Below the pieces are notes generated by a model. The model had not been told where the DNA came from and made no database searches. It was given only the letters and a program-made list of their open reading frames with translations. From Candidatus Zixiibacteriota bacterium (GTDB lineage Bacteria; Zixibacteria; MSB-5A5; GN15; FEB-12): a DNA stretch of 64,000 nt. Of the stretch, positions 1-7,360 are shown piece by piece. Within the stretch, counting starts at the first letter, position 1. Each line of letters opens with the position of its first letter. Where the stretch lies: contig JBFMDV010000030.1 of the NCBI GenBank assembly GCA_040753875.1, positions 19,429 to 83,428 of the forward strand. Direction: 5' to 3'. A program made the translations under genes and the position numbers.

Positions 1-741
1 AACAGGAGCATCGTGGCCGCGGATTTCGACGGCGACACTGATCAGGACCTGGCCGTCAGCAATGGCGGTACCGGCACGGTTGATGTCTGGGTCAACGACG
101 GGACCGGGGCTTTTGTCAAGACGAACTCCCTGGCGGAGCCGACAGCCTACGACATTTGGGCTGCGGACTTTGACGCTGATGGCGATGCTGATATTGCCAA
201 CATCACGGTCGGAGCGCTGTTCGTGAATGACGGTGCCGCCAATTTTGTGACTAACGCGTCGTTTTTCAGCATGAGCGGCTTTTACCCCTGGACCGCCGAT
301 TTGGACAACGACGGAGATAACGACGTCGCGCGTCCGGGCGGCATGTATGTCTCCGTTGCACTGAGAGAGCCGTACAACGGTTATGAATTTTTGCCTCCGA
401 GGAGCTACCTCGGCTGTGCCCAGGGAGTGGGGGATGCCGCGCCGGCTGATTTCGATGGTGACGGCGACCTGGATTTGGCAGTGGCTAACACTTCTCAGAA
501 CTCCGCGTCGATTCTGCTGGGCACTGTTACCGGACGGTTCGTATGCGGTGATATCGACGGCACCGCTGCCATTGACATCGGTGACCTGACCTCGGCGGTC
601 GTGTTTATCTTCTTGAACGGGCCTGTTCCGCCGTTCTGGCCGGCGGCCGATTTTGACCGCTCTGGAATGGTCGACATCGGGGACATATCGATGATCGTGG
701 ACTACCTGTTCTTGAATGGTCCACCGCTGACTTGTCCGTAG
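1..741 (+). CDS. FG-GAP/VCBS-repeat exported protein with C-terminal dockerin-like domain (5' truncated)
   Basis: The reading frame is open from base 1, so the start lies outside the window; only the last 246 residues are seen. Four Asp-rich Ca-binding loops of the FG-GAP/VCBS type (for example DFDGDTDQDLAV, DFDADGDADI, DLDNDGDNDVA, DFDGDGDLDLAV) point to a beta-propeller. The last about 65 residues hold two dockerin-like loops, DIDGTAAIDIGD and DFDRSGMVDIGD, each followed by a hydrophobic helix ending in FLNGP. Such endings are common in extracellular proteins of Zixibacteria-like genomes; the partner is unknown and no cohesin is seen here. A 7-bp hairpin (775-795) follows the stop but has no downstream T run. 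Function beyond extracellular binding cannot be given. Confidence 0.8.
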   Translation, partial: NRSIVAADFDGDTDQDLAVSNGGTGTVDVWVNDGTGAFVKTNSLAEPTAYDIWAADFDADGDADIANITVGALFVNDGAANFVTNASFFSMSGFYPWTADLDNDGDNDVARPGGMYVSVALREPYNGYEFLPPRSYLGCAQGVGDAAPADFDGDGDLDLAVANTSQNSASILLGTVTGRFVCGDIDGTAAIDIGDLTSAVVFIFLNGPVPPFWPAADFDRSGMVDIGDISMIVDYLFLNGPPLTCP

Positions 742-840
742 ATTTCCAACGAGCCGTCCGAGATGACCTTTTTGAGAGAGCTGCGTTCGCTCTCTGATTC
801 CCCTATTGCCTCGGTGCCGCCGGGAAGCTATTAATTCGAC

Positions 841-1833
841 ATGCCTGCTAATCTGCCACCACAATACTATGAGTTGGAGCGGGAGTTCCGCGCCGAGAAA
901 GATACGAGGGAGAAACTCCGTATGGCCGAGGAGCTCCTTCGGATCATGCCCAAGCACAAGGGGACCGACAAGCTCCAGGCGGAAATGAAGGCCAAGATCT
1001 CCCTGCTCAAGAAGCAGCTTGAGGCGGGTGACAAAAAACACGGCCAGAGCCATGCGGTCAGCCATGACCATATCGAACGAGAAGGCGCAGGACAGGTAAT
1101 CCTGATTGGGGCGCCGAATTCGGGAAAGTCGTCGCTTCTGGAGGCGTTGACCCATGCCCGGCCCTTGGTAGCCGACTATCCGTATACCACACGCGAACCG
1201 ATGGCCGGTATGATGACATTCGAGACTATTCAAGTACAGTTGATTGACACGCCCCCAATCGGCGAGGAACTGTTCGAGCCATACTTGCCGAATCTCGTTC
1301 GGAACGCCGACCTGGTGATGTTGGTCTGCGACGTAACCGATTCGAATATGTCCACGGGCGCGCAGCACGTGACTGAGCGCTTGCGCGAAAAACATGTTCT
1401 GCTGAGACCGACAAGGGAAGTCTCCGAAGATGCCAGATTTTATATTAAGAAGACGGTCATTTGCGCCCACAAAGCCAACGAGGACGACAATACTTCCTGG
1501 CAGGGTGTACTTTCGGGGCGGTTTCCGGGTTTCCCAGTCGTAGCGACTTCGCTCATCGATGACGCAAGTCTGGTTTCGTTCAAGCGCGTTGTATTTGACG
1601 GACTGGAGATCATCCGTGTGTACACCAAACAGATTGGCAAGGAGGTCGCGCTCGTGGACCCGGTGATTCTGCCGGTGGGTGCCACTGTCATCGATGCGGC
1701 TACGTCGATCCATAAGGACTTTGCGGCGAAGCTGAAGGTTGCACGAATCTGGGGGAGCGGGAAATTCGAGGGGCAGCGGGTGCAGCACGATCACCAGTTG
1801 AGTGACGGCGACGTGGTGGAGTTTCATATTTGA
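841..1833 (+). CDS. DRG/Obg-related GTPase with TGS domain
   Basis: 330 residues. An N-terminal charged helical segment (about 1-80, with KHKGTDKLQAEMKAK) resembles the N-terminus of DRG-type GTPases. The G domain starts at about residue 86 with a P-loop GAPNSGKSS (90-98), a switch region with YPYTT (113-117) and a G3 motif that reads DTPP instead of the usual DxPG. The expected NKxD guanine motif appears as HKAN near residue 212, so guanine specificity may be weak. A TGS domain closes the protein (about 265-330), ending in the SDGDVVEFHI strand typical of that fold. Members of this family bind ribosomes or other RNA; the exact role is not known. ATG at 841 is the first good start but has no clear Shine-Dalgarno. 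It stands alone, followed by the repeat-filled gap. Confidence 0.85.
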   Translation: MPANLPPQYYELEREFRAEKDTREKLRMAEELLRIMPKHKGTDKLQAEMKAKISLLKKQLEAGDKKHGQSHAVSHDHIEREGAGQVILIGAPNSGKSSLLEALTHARPLVADYPYTTREPMAGMMTFETIQVQLIDTPPIGEELFEPYLPNLVRNADLVMLVCDVTDSNMSTGAQHVTERLREKHVLLRPTREVSEDARFYIKKTVICAHKANEDDNTSWQGVLSGRFPGFPVVATSLIDDASLVSFKRVVFDGLEIIRVYTKQIGKEVALVDPVILPVGATVIDAATSIHKDFAAKLKVARIWGSGKFEGQRVQHDHQLSDGDVVEFHI

Positions 1834-1910
1834 CAGGGCTGTTCGTAGATTTGCAACAAACGAACTTGCTTACGCGAGGCGCGTGATGACTTCACTGTGC
1901 GTCGTTCGTT

Positions 1911-1997
1911 CCGGCAGTTCTTGCTCGCCCGAGACAATCGGGTCAGATACATCGAGATAAGAAAAATCGCCCGTCGAGGGCGAGTGTGAACTGCCGG
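1911..1997 (-). repeat. Long inverted repeat, 10+7 bp arms with a 3x3 internal mismatch (reverse-oriented copy)
   Basis: Left arm CCGGCAGTTC (1911-1920), TTG, CTCGCCC (1924-1930); right arm GGGCGAG (1978-1984), TGT, GAACTGCCGG (1988-1997). The outer 10 bp and inner 7 bp pair perfectly and are split by the unpaired TTG/TGT. Read on the minus strand this becomes ACA...CAA, the same internal loop found in the elements at 2020, 4580 and 4773, although the arm sequence is different. The 47-base interior has no obvious content. Strand is given so that ACA is 5'. Confidence 0.75.
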
Positions 1998-2019
1998 TTC
2001 CAGACAAATCAGTCAGAGC

Positions 2020-2130
2020 CGGTCAGGTCACACGGGCCGAAGCGCCACGCTGAAGTCTGTTTCCACACTGTACAAAACTGACAGATGCAAGTGCTGGTAT
2101 CGCACAACGTCGGCCCGCAAGACCTGACCG
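2020..2130 (+). repeat. Long inverted repeat, GGTCAGGTC family
   Basis: Left arm CGGTCAGGTC (2020-2029), ACA, CGGGCCGA (2033-2040); right arm TCGGCCCG (2110-2117), CAA, GACCTGACCG (2121-2130). That is 10 + 8 paired bases around a 3x3 mismatch ACA/CAA, enclosing about 70 bases. Both arms recur almost unchanged at 4580-4689, but the enclosed sequence differs, which argues against a simple recent duplication of the whole block. Confidence 0.8.
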
Positions 2131-2230
2131 AACAACAAAATTGCTTTCCCTGGGGAGGGGATGTCGCGAAATGACAGGCGAGGGGTCCGTGCCACTGACT
2201 GCTGCCACACAGCATTCCGGAACTGTAAAA

Positions 2231-2278
2231 GGCACACGTCCTCGTGTGCCGACAGTCGGCAGACCGGGAGGTCTGCCG
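2231..2278 (+). repeat. Tandem double hairpin with TCCT and GGGA loops
   Basis: Hairpin 1 is GGCACACG-TCCT-CGTGTGCC (2231-2250). Hairpin 2 is CGGCAGACC-GGGA-GGTCTGCCG (2257-2278). The same pair occurs at 4832-4876 with identical loops. The second stem there ends in G:C where this copy has C:G, a compensatory change. The two loops, UCCU and GGGA as RNA, can pair with each other over four positions including one G-U. Confidence 0.75.
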
Positions 2279-2491
2279 TTTATATATTCAGCCGTCGGGG
2301 CGGGATTGCTTCGGCGAAGCGCCTCGCAACGACTCTCCTTGGACATATAAACAAGTTGTAGGTGGCAGGGGACGACGGTGCCGGGTTTCTGCACTCGCCC
2401 TTAAGAAGAACCGACCAAGCTCGCTTCGGAACCCAAACCACAACCATGTTCACTCTTGACTTGCCGGTGATGAAAGGTCAGATTATCGGAG

Positions 2492-3622
2492 ATGGAACAT
2501 CCCTTACACTATAACTTCAAAGATGTCATGGCGGCGCCGGCCCGCGCGCTGGCGGCGAAACAGATCGGCGTCATGACGCTGTTTCTGTGCGGCGCGCTGA
2601 TCAAGTTCGATTTCTTCTTCTACCTGGCCTACTGGATTCAGGGGGAAGATTTGGCCACCGCGTTTTCGGTCTGGGGACTGCTGCCGTTCACCGGCAATAT
2701 ATTCGGTAACATCGTATCGCAAATAGTGTACTACGGTGGAATCGTGGCGGCGCTGTTGGTAGTGATGTTCGGGTTTTTTGCCGTAGCCGCGATCAACATT
2801 GAGGCGGTGCGTGGCAACCATTTTTTCGGCATGTGGGGGGCGATCAAGTTTGCGTTAAGCCGGTGGAAACAGTTGCTCTTGTCCGAACTGTCGATTGCCC
2901 TGTTCGTGGCGTTTATCGTGCTTCTGTTTTTCCTGTTGGGGCTGGCAAGCCGCATTCCGATCGTGGGGGAGTGGATTTTCACTGTCTTATTCGTCATTCC
3001 GAATTTTGTCATCGCGCTTTTTAGCGTGTTTATTCTCTTCGTCTTTATTCTGACCGTGTTGCTGCTTCCGGCGGTGGCGGCGGCGGAGCGGAACGGCGAG
3101 ACGTTCAATGTGATTCTCGAGACCTTTTCAACCATCATCCGCCAGCCGTTTCGGTGGGCGGGGTTTACTCTCTATGCGGTAGTTGCAGCCAAGGTCTGTA
3201 GTTTCATCTACGCCTATTTCGCTTATCGAGCGGTGCAGTTTTTAGTCTGGACCAGTTCGCTTGGTGGAGGGGACAATTTAGAGAAGTTAGTACGCTCGGG
3301 CCTGTCGCATTTGCCGGTGCGGTCACAGATTGTTAACGAGACTTTGCGGCTGTTCCCGGGTTTGAAGTTTGGCGTGACGTTACCCTCGAGCGGTTATTTT
3401 GTGAGCCAGTCGGCGGCGGGGCATGTGATGGCGTTTATGTTGTTTCTGATCTTTGCCTCGATTCTCGGTTATCTTCTTGCGGTCGTGGCGGCCGGTCAGG
3501 CGCGGGGGTATGTGGTGATTCGGTGTTTGAAAGACGGCCACAAGATTTCTGAGGAGCAGCCGCTGTTTTTCAAGGATGAGCATGTGAATCCGAAGGTGGA
3601 GGGGGAGGACGCGTGCGCGTAG
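2492..3622 (+). CDS. Multi-pass membrane protein of unknown function
   Basis: 376 residues with at least six strongly hydrophobic stretches (about 25-50, 85-120, 135-160, 170-205, 220-240 and 315-345) and a short charged C-tail with KVEGEDACA at the end. No catalytic or transport motif was recognised. The start at 2492 has GGAG directly abutting the ATG, too close to act as a good Shine-Dalgarno; an AAAGG lies about 15 bases upstream. It is a single gene between two repeat-rich or short gaps, upstream of panC with about 95 bases between, so no operon is clear. It could be a permease-like or envelope-stress protein; this is not supported further. Confidence 0.75.
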   Translation: MEHPLHYNFKDVMAAPARALAAKQIGVMTLFLCGALIKFDFFFYLAYWIQGEDLATAFSVWGLLPFTGNIFGNIVSQIVYYGGIVAALLVVMFGFFAVAAINIEAVRGNHFFGMWGAIKFALSRWKQLLLSELSIALFVAFIVLLFFLLGLASRIPIVGEWIFTVLFVIPNFVIALFSVFILFVFILTVLLLPAVAAAERNGETFNVILETFSTIIRQPFRWAGFTLYAVVAAKVCSFIYAYFAYRAVQFLVWTSSLGGGDNLEKLVRSGLSHLPVRSQIVNETLRLFPGLKFGVTLPSSGYFVSQSAAGHVMAFMLFLIFASILGYLLAVVAAGQARGYVVIRCLKDGHKISEEQPLFFKDEHVNPKVEGEDACA

Positions 3623-3717
3623 CTGTATCACCAACATGCATTTTGACTCTGCTAAGTGAGGTGCACTTAACAGCCCTTCCTCAGGGACGATAGTTTAGCT
3701 CTGGCAGACTCATTCTC

Positions 3718-4563
3718 ATGCAAACCATCCGTGAAATCAAGCGCATACACTCTTTCTCTCGCCGCCTCGCGGCGCAGGGGATAACCATTGGGCTGGTGCC
3801 GACAATGGGGTTTCTGCATGAGGGGCATCTGTCACTCATTCGGAGAGCCAGGAAAGAGGCGGATATTGTCATCACGACGATTTTCGTCAATCCGGCTCAG
3901 TTTGCGCCGAACGAAGACCTCGCTAAATACCCGCGCGATGAGAAAGGGGATATCCGCAAGATCAAAAGCGCCGGCGGTGATATCGTGTTCATCCCAAAAG
4001 CCGAAGAAATTTACCCGCCGGATTTTCAGACTTGGGTAACGGTCGAAGGTCTGACCAATGTACTTGAGGGGAAAGCGCGGCCGGGGCATTTCCGGGGCGT
4101 GACGACCATTGTAGCTAAACTGTTCAATATCACGCGTCCGGATGTCGCCGTGTTCGGCCAGAAGGATCTCCAGCAGGCGATCGTGCTTCGCCAGATGACA
4201 CGCGATCTGGGATACTCGATCAAATATATAATCGCGCCGACTGTGAGAGAGCCCGATGGACTGGCAATGTCATCGCGGAATAAGTACTTCGATGCAAACG
4301 GCAGGCAGGAGGCAGTCTGTTTATACCGCGCCCTTGTCACCGCAAAGCGGATGATGAGAGCGGGCGTGGTCGCAACCGCGAGGATTGAGAAGGAGATGCG
4401 GGCGGTGATTCTGGCGACCTGTACGAGTGCAAAGATCGAGTATATTGCGTTCAATGATTTCAACACTCTTGAAATGCGCAAACGGGTAGACCACGAGGTG
4501 GTCTGTTCGCTGGCAGTCCGGGTGCACGGCGTGAGGTTGATTGATAATATGAGGTTGGGGTGA
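3718..4563 (+). CDS. panC: Pantothenate synthetase
   Basis: 281 residues, the usual length. It joins pantoate and beta-alanine with ATP to give pantothenate in coenzyme A synthesis, in the cytoplasm. The family signature PTMGFLHEGHLSLI (about residues 29-42) carries the HxGH nucleotide-binding site. Further on are FVNPAQF, the pantoate-binding HFRGVTTIVAKLF, FGQKDLQQ, and a KMSKS-like MSSRNKY. The product uses beta-alanine made by PanD, encoded about 1 kb downstream at 5530; no panB is present in this window. ATG at 3718 gives the correct N-terminus but has a poor Shine-Dalgarno. Confidence 0.97.
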   Translation: MQTIREIKRIHSFSRRLAAQGITIGLVPTMGFLHEGHLSLIRRARKEADIVITTIFVNPAQFAPNEDLAKYPRDEKGDIRKIKSAGGDIVFIPKAEEIYPPDFQTWVTVEGLTNVLEGKARPGHFRGVTTIVAKLFNITRPDVAVFGQKDLQQAIVLRQMTRDLGYSIKYIIAPTVREPDGLAMSSRNKYFDANGRQEAVCLYRALVTAKRMMRAGVVATARIEKEMRAVILATCTSAKIEYIAFNDFNTLEMRKRVDHEVVCSLAVRVHGVRLIDNMRLG

Positions 4564-4579
4564 GCGCCTGTGATTCGAG

Positions 4580-4689
4580 CGGTCAGGTCACACGGGCCGA
4601 AGTGTTGAATAGGAGTGCGAACCTGCATGACAAGGACTTGATAGTCACACGTGTCGACAAGTTACGTTGTGGCCCGCAAGACCTGACCG
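4580..4689 (+). repeat. Long inverted repeat, GGTCAGGTC family
   Basis: Left arm CGGTCAGGTC (4580-4589), ACA, CGGGCC (4593-4598); right arm GGCCCG (4671-4676), CAA, GACCTGACCG (4680-4689). It has the same outer 10 bp and the same ACA/CAA mismatch as the element at 2020-2130, with an unrelated 72-base interior. Confidence 0.8.
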
Positions 4690-4716
4690 AACGGCCATGA
4701 GAGCACTTAGTGTGTA

Positions 4717-4760
4717 TCAGGTCACACCGTCCGCCTGTCGGCAGACGGCAGGACCTGACC
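4717..4760 (+). repeat. Short hairpin of the GGTCAGGTC family
   Basis: Left TCAGGTC (4717-4723), ACA, CCGTCCGCC (4727-4735); right GGCAGACGG (4740-4748), CAG, GACCTGACC (4752-4760). The outer stem is 7 bp and the inner stem 9 positions with one G-U type mismatch. The internal loop is ACA/CAG, a one-base variant of the family pattern. The loop is only four bases, so this is a compact version of the element. Confidence 0.75.
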
Positions 4761-4772
4761 GAACGGAAAGAA

Positions 4773-4817
4773 CGGTCAGGTCACAACGCCGCGAAGCGCG
4801 TCGTCAAGACCTGACCG
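4773..4817 (+). repeat. Short hairpin of the GGTCAGGTC family
   Basis: Left CGGTCAGGTC (4773-4782), ACA, ACGCCGCG (4786-4793); right CGCGTCGT (4797-4804), CAA, GACCTGACCG (4808-4817). The outer stem is a perfect 10 bp, the internal loop is ACA/CAA, and the inner stem pairs at 7 of 8 positions around a 3-base loop. Confidence 0.8.
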
Positions 4818-4831
4818 ATCAGAAAGAAGGG

Positions 4832-4876
4832 CACACGTCCTCGTGTGGCACGGGCGGCAGACGGGGACGTCTGCCG
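4832..4876 (+). repeat. Tandem double hairpin with TCCT and GGGA loops (second copy)
   Basis: CACACG-TCCT-CGTGTG (4832-4847) and CGGCAGACG-GGGA-CGTCTGCCG (4855-4876). The pair of stems and both loops match the copy at 2231-2278, while the ninth pair of stem 2 is inverted (G:C against C:G). Confidence 0.75.
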
Positions 4877-4912
4877 TGTACTTGCTGAGCACTGGTCCGA
4901 GGAAAACAAAGT

Positions 4913-5392
4913 ATGATTAGCGGTCCAGGCATCCCCATCGAATCCCCCGGCGTCAATGTCGCTGTGGTGAAGAAAGACCTGGAAGGATGGAAATTCCTGT
5001 TACTGAAGCGCGCCTATCATGAGAGCTACGCCGGTTCGTGGGGGCTTCTCACCGGCACAAAACATGGCGATGAGACAGTCACGCAATTGGCTCTCCGCGA
5101 AATCAAAGAAGAGACTGGTCTCACCCCCAAGGCATTATGGGCAACCGAGCATATAATTCAATTTTACGAGCCTGAAGAAGATGCCATCTGGATTCTGCCG
5201 CTTGTAGTGGCAGTTGTTTCGCAGCGGTCTGAAGTAGTCCTTTCACCCGAAAACGAAGAGTTTGTCTGGCTGGAAGCCTCGACGGCCCGCAAGCAGGTGT
5301 TTTGGAAGAATCTGGTTCGCGCCATCGATCAGATATGTGAAGAGCTTCAATCGTACCCGGCTCCGACCTGGCTCCCGCTGCAACTGCAATAG
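4913..5392 (+). CDS. Nudix (MutT-type) pyrophosphohydrolase
   Basis: 159 residues. Nudix enzymes cleave nucleoside diphosphates linked to another group, using Mg. The full Nudix box is present: G-x5-E-x7-REIKEETG (about residues 46-65, read as GTKHGDE...REIKEETGL). The rest fits a single small Nudix fold (beta strands at the N-terminus, then IIQFYEP and FVWLEAS strands). The substrate is not evident; the size and the box are like dihydroneopterin-triphosphate or dinucleotide pyrophosphatases. It lies between panC and panD in the same direction, which may only reflect local gene order. An AGGAAAACAAAGT before the ATG supports this start. Confidence 0.9.
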   Translation: MISGPGIPIESPGVNVAVVKKDLEGWKFLLLKRAYHESYAGSWGLLTGTKHGDETVTQLALREIKEETGLTPKALWATEHIIQFYEPEEDAIWILPLVVAVVSQRSEVVLSPENEEFVWLEASTARKQVFWKNLVRAIDQICEELQSYPAPTWLPLQLQ

Positions 5393-5529
5393 TTGGAACC
5401 TTTTGTCCCCGATATCGTTACACTCTCGGACGCGGGACCTATCTGGCACTTCACCGGGCCACTTGCGGCGGTTTCAAATTGCCGTATATTGACCACCGAG
5501 AACGGGGATGAAGACAGGAAAAGAGCAGT

Positions 5530-5880
5530 ATGTTGATAACGATGCTTAAATCGAAAATCCATCGGGCGACAATCACCGATGCCAATCTCAACTATGTGGG
5601 ATCGATCACGATCGATGCGGATTTGATGCGTCTGGCCGATCTGGTACCGTACGAAAAAGTTGAGATTGCCAATATCAATAACGGCGAACGGTTTGATACG
5701 TATGTGATCGAGGGGAAACCCGGCAGCGGCGTGATCGCGCTCAATGGCGCGGCCGCTCGTAAAGGGGAAACAGGGGACCTGATTATCATTCTGTCTTATT
5801 GTCAGCTCGACAAAGCCTCGGCAGCCACTCACAAGCCGCTGACCGTGCACGTGGACGTACATAACCGGCCATCGAAGTAA
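5530..5880 (+). CDS. panD: Aspartate 1-decarboxylase proenzyme
   Basis: 116 residues. It converts aspartate to beta-alanine, the partner substrate of PanC. The chain is made as a pro-form that cleaves itself at Gly24-Ser25 to create the pyruvoyl cofactor; here residues 22-27 read YVGSIT, with Gly and Ser exactly at 24 and 25. The N-terminal [12 protein letters not shown], the mid-protein [13 protein letters not shown] and the [13 protein letters not shown] loop are family hallmarks. A Shine-Dalgarno (AGGAAAAGAG) precedes the ATG. glmU follows after 28 bases, so the two may be co-transcribed. Confidence 0.97.
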   Translation: MLITMLKSKIHRATITDANLNYVGSITIDADLMRLADLVPYEKVEIANINNGERFDTYVIEGKPGSGVIALNGAAARKGETGDLIIILSYCQLDKASAATHKPLTVHVDVHNRPSK

Positions 5881-5908
5881 GACGACGTAAGTTCGGATAG
5901 ATAATTCC

Positions 5909-6667
5909 ATGAGTTCACAGCTCTCTCCGCGACCCAAAGCTGCCATTGTTCTTGCGGCCGGCAAGGGGAAGCGGATGAAGTCGGACCTTCCGAAAGTACT
6001 GCACGAGATTAACGGCCGTCCGATGGTGGCTATTCTGCTGGACACACTTATGTCCATCGGGTTCGAAAAAATCGTTGTGGTAATAGGCCATAAGGGGGGA
6101 TTGGTTCAACAGGCACTGGCCGATTACCCAGTGAAGTTTGCCTGGCAGCGCGAGCAGCTTGGAACAGGTCATGCTGTGATGATGACTAGAGACCAATTGG
6201 CCGGATTCGATGGAACCACGCTGGTTGTGGCGGGCGACGTGCCTTTCTTGTCAAGTCGCTCCATCCAAAACCTGTTGAACCTGCATGTCCAAACGCGATC
6301 TGTGGCTACATGCCTGTCGGCCATTTTTGATGACCCGACCGGTTACGGAAGGATAATCCGAACTGGTCACGGGAACGGTCTGGAGGCGATTGTCGAGCAC
6401 AAGGATGCCTCGCCCCAACAGCTCTCCATTCACGAAGTGAATTCCGGCACGTTCTGCTTCGATAACCGTCGACTGTTCAGAGTCATCGACCAGATCGGCA
6501 ACCAGAATGCACAGGGGGAGTACTACCTGACGGATGCGGTCAAGATACTGCACGACAACGGCTTGCCCGTCTCGGTTGTCACTGCCGACAATCCGGATGA
6601 AGTTCTCGGCGTGAACTCGGTGGATCAGTTGCAGGAGCTTGCGGAGAGGTTCTCGAGCCGGCGTTAA
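5909..6667 (+). CDS. glmU: GlmU-type nucleotidyltransferase, uridylyltransferase domain only
   Basis: 252 residues. It matches the N-terminal half of bifunctional GlmU, which makes UDP-N-acetylglucosamine from GlcNAc-1-phosphate and UTP. The nucleotide-binding LAAGKGKRMKSDLPKVLH (about 15-32), EQLGTGHA, VVAGDVPFL and the substrate-site NSGTFCF are all present. The usual C-terminal left-handed beta-helix acetyltransferase (about 200 more residues of hexapeptide repeats) is absent: the frame stops at 6665-6667 and no hexapeptide repeats follow. The acetyl step must be done by another protein if this pathway is complete. A different sugar nucleotidyltransferase role is possible but the motifs fit GlmU best. 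Confidence 0.85.
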   Translation: MSSQLSPRPKAAIVLAAGKGKRMKSDLPKVLHEINGRPMVAILLDTLMSIGFEKIVVVIGHKGGLVQQALADYPVKFAWQREQLGTGHAVMMTRDQLAGFDGTTLVVAGDVPFLSSRSIQNLLNLHVQTRSVATCLSAIFDDPTGYGRIIRTGHGNGLEAIVEHKDASPQQLSIHEVNSGTFCFDNRRLFRVIDQIGNQNAQGEYYLTDAVKILHDNGLPVSVVTADNPDEVLGVNSVDQLQELAERFSSRR

Positions 6668-6760
6668 TTCGGTACAACATATTTGGGGCATCGCGTGCGT
6701 CTTAAGTGTTATAAGGAGATAGGACGGATGCCGATAATTGGTAAAGGCCGGTTTTTTTGG

Positions 6761-6789
6761 TTGACGCCTTCCGGCGCTGAAGGTAAATT
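6761..6789 (+). promoter_or_regulatory. Sigma70-type promoter for the exported-protein gene at 6814
   Basis: TTGACG (6761-6766), a 17-base spacer and TAAATT (6784-6789). The ATG of the next gene is 25 bases beyond the -10 box, which leaves a short leader with an AAGG about seven bases before the ATG. Confidence 0.5.
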
Positions 6790-6813
6790 TAAGAGGGATT
6801 GTGAGATAAGGCT

Positions 6814-7278
6814 ATGAAGAGAATTCTGCTCCTAATCATATCAGGTCTCTTGATTGTTTCGACGGGCTGGTCACAGACAACTGACTTGGCGAGCCTTCAG
6901 AGCGCCGGTCAAAGCAGTGCGCTGGGCGCGCGACCGGTTTCGAGTCCGTTCTCGCTTTTGGATATGTCACGCGTTCGCTGGTCGAACAGCTACTCCATGT
7001 CGTTTTTCTCAGGTGGGGGATTGTCCGGCTCGGTAGGGCTTCTGAACTCGACCATGTTCTACGACTTTTCGCCGAAGCTGTCTTTGGCATTGAACATAGG
7101 GATCCTGCATAACACGGGCGCGCTCTGGGGTCAAGGGTCGAGTGATGCATCGATCTTGCCCGGATTTCGCCTGGACTATCATCCCTCATCGAAATTCAGC
7201 ATGGCGCTGGAGGTACAGCAGTACAGCGGTCTGGTCAACGGTTTCGGACGACCCGGCTGGTGGCGGTACCCCTGGTAA
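6814..7278 (+). CDS. Small exported protein, possibly an outer-membrane beta-barrel fragment-like protein
   Basis: 154 residues with a clear Sec signal peptide (KR, a hydrophobic core ILLLIISGLLIVSTGWS, likely cleavage before QTTD). The mature part is rich in Gly, Ser and alternating hydrophobic strands such as YSMSFFSGG and LSLALNIGILH, as in outer-membrane barrels, and ends with WWRYPW. A terminal aromatic residue is usual for barrel proteins, but 154 residues is short for one. No family was recognised. It has its own promoter and precedes the LytR_C gene by 82 bases. Confidence 0.65.
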   Translation: MKRILLLIISGLLIVSTGWSQTTDLASLQSAGQSSALGARPVSSPFSLLDMSRVRWSNSYSMSFFSGGGLSGSVGLLNSTMFYDFSPKLSLALNIGILHNTGALWGQGSSDASILPGFRLDYHPSSKFSMALEVQQYSGLVNGFGRPGWWRYPW

Positions 7279-7360
7279 AACACGAAATGACATTCGCACC
7301 GACAAAGAAAGCGAGGTAGCAGGACTGCACCGGTAACTTCTCCTCCCTGACTGTTTTTGC

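Larger units (their letters stand above)
1834..2491. other. Gene-free gap filled with inverted repeats
   Basis: 658 bases between the GTPase and the membrane-protein gene. Only short, overlapping open frames exist on both strands, with no recognisable protein. The gap holds two long imperfect inverted repeats (1911-1997 and 2020-2130) and a tandem pair of perfect hairpins (2231-2278), annotated separately. From about 2290 to 2491 I see nothing clear; a TTGACT at 2456-2461 lacks a well-spaced -10 box. Confidence 0.7.
4564..4912. other. Gene-free gap made almost entirely of stem-loop repeats
   Basis: 349 bases between panC and the Nudix gene. Three inverted repeats of the GGTCAGGTC/GACCTGACC family (4580-4689, 4717-4760, 4773-4817) are followed by a double hairpin (4832-4876) also present at 2231-2278. 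No coding potential of substance and no clear promoter were seen. Confidence 0.75.

Noticed and set aside
2009..2459. Several short frames on both strands in the gap before 2492
   Set aside because: They are made of the inverted repeats, overlap each other, and show no conserved protein pattern.
4580..4876. A CRISPR array
   Set aside because: The repeats are inverted, few, and unevenly spaced, with no constant repeat-spacer period and no cas genes in the window.
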